Source of the DNA: CAYVBE01 sp964448935
GTDB taxonomy: Bacteria; Planctomycetota; Brocadiia; SM23-32
Direction: 5' to 3'
Length of the DNA: 8,415 nucleotides
NCBI GenBank assembly: GCA_964448935.1
Contig: CAYVBE010000183.1
Location: 1 to 8,415 of the forward strand
The notes beneath the pieces were generated by a model that had not been told where the DNA came from, did not search any database, and saw only the letters and a program-made list of their open reading frames with translations. A program made the translations under genes and the position numbers. Shown in pieces: positions 1 through 4,411 of the stretch (its first letter is position 1; each line of letters starts with the position of its first letter).

Positions 1-2
1 TG

Positions 3-272
3 GCCGACATAGCCACCAGGAAAGCCCTCTGGCCCCACCTCATCCCCAGATTCCTGTCCAGCGCCGTGCGCGCCAGCGCCAGAGCCTCAGCAACCGCCGC
101 AAGGTCCGTCGTCCAGCGGGCCGCCGTCCTCCTCTCCACCAGCCGAAAGAAGCGCCGGATGGAGCCCGCGGAACCAACCGGCGAGACCGGGGAAAAAGAG
201 CCGACCCAGGAGAAGAAAGAGGAGGAAAAGGAAAGCGTATTCGACCGCGCCAAACGCCGTGCGCGGCATTGA
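3..272 (+). CDS. C-terminal part of an unrecognised protein, 5' end outside window
   Basis: The frame is open from the first full codon of the window to a TGA at 270-272, giving 89 visible residues. Third codon positions are mostly G or C, as in the confident genes here, which supports real coding. The first ~50 residues are rich in Ala, Arg and Ser and could form an amphipathic helix. The last ~35 are a highly charged mix of Glu, Lys and Arg (KKEEEKES, then RAKRRARH), which looks like a disordered tail. An internal GTG at 66 could be a start, but it has no good ribosome binding site and the reading frame continues upstream, so I treat the gene as truncated by the window edge. No domain or catalytic motif is visible and I do not recognise the family. 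A shadow of a gene on the other strand remains possible. Confidence 0.5.
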   Translation, partial: ADIATRKALWPHLIPRFLSSAVRASARASATAARSVVQRAAVLLSTSRKKRRMEPAEPTGETGEKEPTQEKKEEEKESVFDRAKRRARH

Positions 273-375
273 CCACAGCGCAGACGAAAGCGCAGCCGCA
301 GAGACGCAGAGAGGAACTTGGGGGAACTTCCATAGGGTCCTTGGGCGTGGTTGTGCGTGTCACCGTGGTTCTCCC

Positions 376-395
376 GGAAACCTGCAGTGGTTTCC
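376..395. repeat. Perfect 7-bp inverted repeat (hairpin)
   Basis: GGAAACC at 376-382 is followed by the loop TGCAGT and its exact complement GGTTTCC at 389-395. No T-run follows on either strand, so it does not look like a classical intrinsic terminator. It lies between the end of the first gene and the lipoprotein-like ORF and may be a protein-binding site, an RNA hairpin or part of a decayed repeat element. Confidence 0.4.
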
Positions 396-436
396 ATAGA
401 TAGCCGGAGCCTGTTCTGCTCCGCCTGGTTCTACGG

Positions 437-442
437 TAGAAT
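437..442 (+). promoter_or_regulatory. Weak candidate -10 element for the lipoprotein-like ORF
   Basis: TAGAAT matches the TATAAT consensus at five of six positions and lies 41 bp before the GTG at 483. No convincing -35 lies 16-18 bp upstream: the best hexamer, TTCTGC at 414-419, shares only two bases with TTGACA. If used, it would give a leader of about 35 nt. Low confidence. Confidence 0.2.
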
Positions 443-482
443 ACGTGTCTGTGGTTGTTACGCAAGCTGGAGGTGTGAGATC

Positions 483-695
483 GTGTACCTTCCTCGTCTC
501 GGCTGCCTGCTGCTGGTGCTCGCCTTTAGCGGGTTATGCGGCGGGTGTGGGACGGCTCCGTCCGCGGGCCCTTTGAACGGTACCGGTTCCCCTCCGGCCC
601 CCTGGCCGCACGACACGGCCACTTCCGCTCCGCGGTCTTCCATCGAACGTGTCCGGCCTGGACTGGCACGTCGTGGTCTACCCCACGTTCTTTGA
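483..695 (+). CDS. Small putative lipoprotein, possibly truncated or decayed
   Basis: This is a 70-residue ORF starting with GTG. GGAGG at 469-473, nine bases upstream, is an excellent Shine-Dalgarno sequence and decides the start. The N-terminus has the shape of a signal peptide: Arg5, a hydrophobic run at residues 6-18 (CLLLVLAF core), then a Cys-Gly-Gly-Cys stretch with Cys22 as the possible lipidated residue. The lipobox is imperfect because the -3 position is Cys where Leu, Val or Ile is expected. After residue 22 the sequence is Pro, Ser, Thr and Arg-rich without a recognisable domain. From about 643 another frame (frame 1) carries better-looking coding sequence, so an old frameshift or 3' truncation is possible. 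The last 18 bases overlap the end of the convergent carbonic anhydrase gene. The product is unknown. The RBS plus signal-like start are the main support. Confidence 0.4.
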   Translation: MYLPRLGCLLLVLAFSGLCGGCGTAPSAGPLNGTGSPPAPWPHDTATSAPRSSIERVRPGLARRGLPHVL

Positions 696-1229
696 CCGGG
701 CGAGGTGGACGTTGGTGCGGCGGACTTTGTCGGCGAAGGCAAGGGCGGAATCGGATGCTTTTTCGAGATTCTGGATGTCTTCCTCGCTACTCATGGTGGC
801 CATGGACGGCACGTAGAGGCCGGCGGGTACCGTTACGCCCTCCACGAGTGCGCCGTGCATAATCATCACGTTCTCCCCCAACTCGGCGTCGAAGACCACG
901 GAGTTGAACCCGATGAAAGAGCCGGCCCCGACGCGGCAGGGGCCGTGCACCACCGCGCCGTGGGCGACCGACACCCCCCGTCCGATCACCACGCTGCTGC
1001 CGCCCAGGGCGTGCAGAACTACGCCGTCCTGCAGGTTGGCCTCCGGCTCGACCACGATCGGGGCTACGGTCCCGTCCGGCCCCGGTTCGTCGGCGCGGAT
1101 CGAGGCGTGCGGTCCCACGTAGACGCGGGCGCCGATGCGCACGTTGCCGACCAGGGCGGCGGTGGGGTGCACAAAGGCTGCCTGGTCTACCTCGGGCGCT
1201 CCGGTGTTATCGGGTTCCGGGCTGTTCAT
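678..1229 (-). CDS. Gamma-class carbonic anhydrase (Cam-like, left-handed beta-helix)
   Basis: This 183-residue protein has the hexapeptide-repeat pattern of left-handed beta-helix proteins and closely follows archaeal Cam in order and spacing of motifs. The predicted zinc ligands are His73 (in VVLHAL), His90 (in SVAHG) and His95 (in VVHGP), with Arg45 and Asp47 (SIRAD) and Gln67 (NLQDG) as the usual active-site partners. The C-terminal helix ends with NVHLA, as in Cam. The enzyme should interconvert CO2 and bicarbonate as a cytoplasmic trimer; there is no signal peptide. The loop after His73 is short (HALGGSS) and lacks the acidic proton-shuttle loop of Cam, as in the CamH subclass. The start at 1229 is chosen because AAGGAG lies nine bases upstream; the frame extends to 1322 but would run back into the preceding gene. 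It follows the kinase-chorismate synthase gene by 35 bp on the same strand and is probably co-transcribed. A non-enzymatic gamma-CA-like role cannot be excluded. Confidence 0.88.
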   Translation of the reverse strand: MNSPEPDNTGAPEVDQAAFVHPTAALVGNVRIGARVYVGPHASIRADEPGPDGTVAPIVVEPEANLQDGVVLHALGGSSVVIGRGVSVAHGAVVHGPCRVGAGSFIGFNSVVFDAELGENVMIMHGALVEGVTVPAGLYVPSMATMSSEEDIQNLEKASDSALAFADKVRRTNVHLARSKNVG

Positions 1230-1264
1230 TGATCTGTGCTCCTTGCTGTGTAAACGAGCAATGG

Positions 1265-2884
1265 CTACGCTTCTTCGGCGGGCTCGTGATCTATCCCGTG
1301 CAGGCGGTCCTGGATCTCCCACATATCCAGCACCAGCAGGGCGGCCATGGCCTCCACCACCGGCACCAGGCGGGGAACGATGCAGGGGTCATGGCGCCCT
1401 TCGATGTGCATTGTGCGCGGGTTGCCCTCCTTGTCCACGGTGCGCTGCTCCCGGCCTATCGAGGGCGTGGGTTTGACGGCCAGGCGCGCCTCTATGGGTT
1501 GACCGGTGGATATGCCGCCCAGGACGCCGCCGGCGTCGTTCGTTCGGAAGCCCCCGGGGGCCATCTCGTCGTTGTTCTCGCTTCCGCGCAGGCGGCCGGC
1601 CCCGAACCCCGCACCGAACTCGATGCCCTTCACCGCGCCCAGGCTCATCAGCCCGCCGCTGAGGCGTGCGTCCAGCTTGCCGAACACTGGATCGCCCAGG
1701 CCGGGGGGCACGCCGGTAATGCGCAGGCGCACGATGCCGCCCACCGAATCGTTCTCCTCCCTGGCGCGCAGGATCGCCTCCTCCATCCGCTCAGCAGCCG
1801 CGGGGTCCGGGCAGCGGACCGGGTTGTCCTCCATCACGTCCAGGTTCTCCTCTTCGGCGCGTATGCCGGCTATCTCCTCGGTCCAGGCCCTGATCTGCAC
1901 GCCGCGGTCTTCCAGAATGGTGCGGGCGATGGCGCCGGCGGCCACGCGGGTGGCGGTCTCCCTGCCCGAGGAGCGCCCCCCGCCGCGCCAATCGCGGTGG
2001 CCGAATTTCTTCCAGAAGGTGAAGTCCGCATGCCCCGGCCTGAAGAGGTCCTTGAGCGCCTCGTATTTCGACGGGTCGGCGTCCTTGTTCTGGATGATCA
2101 TGGCAACAGGCGCACCCGTCGTCTTGCCCTCGAAGACGCCGGAGACGATGCGGGGTCGGTCGGCCTCAGAGCGTGAGGTGGTGATGCGGCTCTGGCCCGG
2201 ACGCCGCCGCGCGAGTTCGTGCATGATCCTTTCTTCGTCAATCTCGATACCCGCCTTCAGGCCGTCCAGCACCACCCCGATCGCGGAGCCGTGGCTCTCC
2301 CCGAAGGTCGTCACCCGTATGACGTCGCCCAGTGTGTTGGGGCTCATCATCCGGGAATGGAGCTCCCGCGAGACGCCCTCGGCGACCTCGCGCGCCACCT
2401 CGTCCACCTCGCGCTCGCCGGTGTCGCAGGCGATGTGCGCCATGGGTTCAATGATCTCGGCTGCCAGCGCACATCTGCGGGCAAACTTCTCGCGCGCGTC
2501 ATCGCCCTGCAGGAACGGAGGAGGGCCCTCGCTCTGGATTCGCTGCCAGAGGGTCTCTACCGGCGGGTTGAGCCAGACCAGCACCGAGCGTTCGCAGAGC
2601 ATCCGACGGTGCCGGGGCACCATAAACGTGGAGCCCCCGAGGCTCAGCACGCACCACTGCAGCCCGGCGACCTCCTCGACGGCCTTCGATTCGTAGCGGC
2701 GGAACTCCTCCCGCCCGTGCTGCTCCCATATTTCGCGGCAGCTCAGTTCCTCTCCAGTTGCCTCGCGGTAGGACTGCTCGATCACGTCGTCGGTCTCGAT
2801 GCACCGGATATCCAGCATCCCGCTCAGCCGTTCGGCAACCGTGCTCTTGCCCGAGCACTTCATGCCGACAATTACGATGCGCAT
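1265..2884 (-). CDS. aroC: Fused shikimate kinase-like domain and chorismate synthase
   Basis: A single 539-residue ORF holds two domains. Residues 1-178 are shikimate-kinase-like: a P-loop at 7-15 (G-MKCS-GKST), Asp32 at the usual shikimate-binding position, the EFRR segment with Arg62, and a GGS at 83-85 where GGG is normal. Residues 179-539 are a full-length chorismate synthase, which converts EPSP to chorismate using reduced FMN. It has GESHG (His198), GHAD (His285), a GGGRSSGRET signature at 301-310 (usually SARET), the TNDAGGVLGGIS loop at 448-459 and GRHDPC at 496-501. The start at 2884 has GGGAG seven bases upstream. An internal ATG pair at 2345-2350 begins the chorismate synthase domain, with only a GGGAG 12 bases before it, so separate translation of AroC is possible but not favoured. 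The kinase half lacks the LID arginine and a second conserved arginine (see findings). The gamma carbonic anhydrase gene follows 35 bp downstream. Confidence 0.93.
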   Translation of the reverse strand: MRIVIVGMKCSGKSTVAERLSGMLDIRCIETDDVIEQSYREATGEELSCREIWEQHGREEFRRYESKAVEEVAGLQWCVLSLGGSTFMVPRHRRMLCERSVLVWLNPPVETLWQRIQSEGPPPFLQGDDAREKFARRCALAAEIIEPMAHIACDTGEREVDEVAREVAEGVSRELHSRMMSPNTLGDVIRVTTFGESHGSAIGVVLDGLKAGIEIDEERIMHELARRRPGQSRITTSRSEADRPRIVSGVFEGKTTGAPVAMIIQNKDADPSKYEALKDLFRPGHADFTFWKKFGHRDWRGGGRSSGRETATRVAAGAIARTILEDRGVQIRAWTEEIAGIRAEEENLDVMEDNPVRCPDPAAAERMEEAILRAREENDSVGGIVRLRITGVPPGLGDPVFGKLDARLSGGLMSLGAVKGIEFGAGFGAGRLRGSENNDEMAPGGFRTNDAGGVLGGISTGQPIEARLAVKPTPSIGREQRTVDKEGNPRTMHIEGRHDPCIVPRLVPVVEAMAALLVLDMWEIQDRLHGIDHEPAEEA

Positions 2885-2936
2885 TGCACTGCTCCCGCAG
2901 ATTATTCCTTGGTCGGGGGGAACGGCAGGGCCGAGA

Positions 2937-2958
2937 GCGGCCGGGCACTACCGGCCGC
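2937..2958 (-). promoter_or_regulatory. GC-rich hairpin in the leader of the kinase-chorismate synthase gene
   Basis: GCGGCCGG at 2937-2944 and CCGGCCGC at 2951-2958 form a perfect 8-bp stem around a 6-base loop. With the predicted promoter at 2967-2995, transcription would begin near 2960, placing this stem at the extreme 5' end of the mRNA and about 50 nt before the start codon. It may stabilise the 5' end. No T-run follows on the minus strand, so a terminator for the upstream C45 gene is less likely. Confidence 0.4.
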
Positions 2959-2966
2959 CCCCTTCC

Positions 2967-2995
2967 ATTGCACCCATACGTGACGCCGTTGTCAA
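2967..2995 (-). promoter_or_regulatory. Candidate sigma70-type promoter for the kinase-chorismate synthase operon
   Basis: Read on the minus strand, an exact TTGACA (2995-2990) is separated by 17 bases from TGCAAT (2972-2967), which matches TATAAT at four of six positions. The 175-bp gap between this gene and the C45 gene, together with this element, suggests an independent transcription unit with a leader of about 75 nt that also reads the carbonic anhydrase gene. Confidence 0.5.
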
Positions 2996-3059
2996 GCACA
3001 CGTTGCTCCGGCCAGCGGGCTCTGGATTGACGTGGCCGCTACGCGCCGGCCGCCCGCCG

Positions 3060-4148
3060 TCAGAGGGCGTATTCTTCTGTCCCGGTGTTCTTCCAGGGGG
3101 ACATGCGGACCCACATGCGCCCCGCAGTGACGTCCATGATTATAGTGGCCACGGTCATTGACACGCTGCCGTCGGCCCGCGTGATCGGGCTGCGGCAGAC
3201 GGCGTATGGGGCGCCGAAGTGGTCATCCAGGGCGGCCTTGACCGCCTCAATATTAATCTGACCGGCCCGGGGTCGCAGCAACGCCTCCACCCGGCGGTCG
3301 CGATAGAGGGTCCAGGGGCTTCTGGCCATCCCGACGTCTCGCAGCCTGGCCCGCGCGGCGGGGCTCTTGAAGTAGTTGGCGTGAATGACCAGGCCGTCCT
3401 CCGGCGCCAGCCAGAATGCCTCCTCCGGCGCGACCTCGAAGTTGACCGCGTCGCCGTCGCCCTCGGCGCTGCTGACGGTCATGTTGTTGGATATGGCAAC
3501 GGACGGCGATGTGACCGCGCCGAGCGCTTCGGCGTAGCTGGGGCTGTCCAGCACCCGACGGCGAATGAGCGACTGTGGAACGCCCGTTCGCCCGTGGTCG
3601 CGGTCGGAGGCAAGGCCGTTACCGGTGACCGCGACGCCGGCCGAGTTCAGCCCGCAGCGCGCCAGCCCCCCGGCAATGGTGAAGGTCAGCAAGGCCGGCC
3701 CGTCCTCGGGAACGACCTTGAGCACGATGCAGAGTTCGGCGCAGTCCTGACGGTAATCCCAGTTCTGGGCGTGCAGCAGATGGCCGTCAACGGTGGTCTC
3801 CGGCAGGCAGACGATGGAAGTACACTCATCATGAATGTCGAGGGGCTCGCCCTTGCGCTCGGCCATCAGCTCCTTGCGGGCGTTCACGAGGATAAGGGCC
3901 TCCCGGCTCACACCGGCGGCTTCCGCGATGCCGTCCATCTCCTTCAGGTAGTCCGCACGGTAGCTCTTGATCTGCGATGCGAAGGCGCCCGCCCGCTCCT
4001 TTACCTTCGGCCAGGGCCAGCCTCCCCTGGCCATGATGCCACGGAAAAGTTCGCAGCACGCACGCACACGGTCCTTCGCCTGTTCGCCGCACTGCCTGCC
4101 CCGCGTCCTCGGGCCGCCATGAACTTCAATCAAGGGAACCGTCTGCAT
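3060..4148 (-). CDS. C45-family peptidase / acyl-CoA:6-APA acyltransferase-like Ntn hydrolase
   Basis: This 362-residue protein resembles the C45 family, whose best-known member is fungal isopenicillin N acyltransferase. These Ntn-type enzymes cut themselves in front of a Cys that becomes the N-terminal nucleophile. The candidate is Cys109 in HDECTSIV, preceded by a pro-region of 108 residues, close to the length seen in the fungal enzyme. The family-typical QNWD motif is at 128-131, with a Gly-Leu-Ala-Arg-Cys-Gly-Leu-Asn stretch at 161-168, NGL at 177-179 and SNNM at 220-223. There is no signal peptide, so it is probably cytoplasmic. The start at 4148 is chosen over the longer frame (to 4250) because AAGGA lies eight bases upstream and the longer frame reads through the promoter. 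Bacterial members are mostly uncharacterised amide hydrolases or acyltransferases. Nothing nearby indicates beta-lactam synthesis, so the substrate is unknown. Confidence 0.85.
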   Translation of the reverse strand: MQTVPLIEVHGGPRTRGRQCGEQAKDRVRACCELFRGIMARGGWPWPKVKERAGAFASQIKSYRADYLKEMDGIAEAAGVSREALILVNARKELMAERKGEPLDIHDECTSIVCLPETTVDGHLLHAQNWDYRQDCAELCIVLKVVPEDGPALLTFTIAGGLARCGLNSAGVAVTGNGLASDRDHGRTGVPQSLIRRRVLDSPSYAEALGAVTSPSVAISNNMTVSSAEGDGDAVNFEVAPEEAFWLAPEDGLVIHANYFKSPAARARLRDVGMARSPWTLYRDRRVEALLRPRAGQINIEAVKAALDDHFGAPYAVCRSPITRADGSVSMTVATIIMDVTAGRMWVRMSPWKNTGTEEYAL

Positions 4149-4206
4149 GTGCGAGTTCCTTGTCCTGAATTTCCCGGTTGCTGTGCTTCCCGGCGAGTTG
4201 GCAAGC

Positions 4207-4235
4207 ATTATAGTGACCCCGCCTGCCGGTGCCAA
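4207..4235 (-). promoter_or_regulatory. Near-consensus sigma70-type promoter for the C45 gene
   Basis: On the minus strand TTGGCA (4235-4230; five of six to TTGACA) is followed after 17 bases by a perfect TATAAT (4212-4207). The predicted start of transcription near 4200 gives a leader of about 50 nt before the ATG at 4148. This is the best promoter match noticed in the window and also argues against the longer start at 4250. Confidence 0.65.
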
Positions 4236-4294
4236 GCCATTCCTGCACACCTACGCCTTCCTTTCTATAAGAATAGCGGACATTACTACTTGCC

Positions 4295-4314
4295 GATGAC
4301 ACAGTTGATGACAC
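4295..4314. repeat. Direct repeat GATGACAC x2, possible operator
   Basis: GATGACAC occurs at 4295-4302 and again at 4307-4314, with starts 12 bp apart, so both copies lie on nearly the same face of the helix. The second copy ends five bases before the candidate -35 of the downstream glycoside hydrolase gene. This arrangement fits an activator binding site, but no regulator gene is in the window. Confidence 0.35.
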
Positions 4315-4318
4315 GACC

Positions 4319-4346
4319 TTGACCGACTATGCGGAAGGGTTACACT
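4319..4346 (+). promoter_or_regulatory. Candidate promoter for the DUF5060 glycoside hydrolase gene
   Basis: TTGACC (4319-4324; five of six to TTGACA) is followed after 16 bases by TACACT (4341-4346; four of six to TATAAT). Transcription would begin near 4353 and leave a leader of about 60 nt. An alternative, TGTATTAC at 4394-4401, would give an almost leaderless message but lacks a -35. Confidence 0.35.
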
Positions 4347-4411
4347 GGCAGGTTGATGGGGATGTCGAACAAGATGCAGGGCTGCTCTTCCACTGTATTA
4401 CGGGTCGAACA

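Larger units (their letters stand above)
273..482. other. Non-coding intergenic stretch with short repeats and possible degraded dispersed repeat
   Basis: No credible gene lies here. The left end contains GCGCAG at 278-283 and 290-295, GCAG at 298-301 and 306-309, and GGAACTT twice at a 10-bp period (313-319 and 323-329). The right end has TGTCTGTGGTTG around 446-457. The phrase CCGCAGAGACGCAGAGAGG at 296-314 resembles a low-complexity intergenic sequence I recall as common in environmental bacterial genomes, where it occurs in many dispersed copies. Only one copy is in this window, so the repeat call rests on recollection and not on a comparison made here. A hairpin (376-395) and a weak promoter-like element (around 437) also lie inside. 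Confidence 0.4.

Noticed and set aside
40..465. 141-codon minus-strand frame over the first gene and the intergenic region
   Set aside because: Arg-, Ser- and Pro-rich without any motif and it spans the low-complexity repeat region; composition looks like a translation of non-coding and antisense sequence.
2345..2350. Separate aroC gene starting at the internal ATG pair
   Set aside because: The upstream frame is open, has a good RBS and kinase motifs, and the internal site has only a poorly spaced GGGAG. A secondary internal start is possible but is not annotated as a separate gene.
1229..2696. Long plus-strand frames (315 and 396 codons) across the fusion gene
   Set aside because: They mirror the chorismate synthase coding sequence; composition is biased and no family features appear, whereas the minus frame carries all chorismate synthase signatures.
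3020..3059. GGCCG/CGGCC inverted repeat just after the C45 stop, as a terminator
   Set aside because: The stem is only five base pairs in a region full of GGCC runs, and no T-run follows.
3219..4322. 367-codon plus-strand frame over the C45 gene
   Set aside because: Antisense shadow; the minus frame has the C45 motifs and a proper RBS and promoter.
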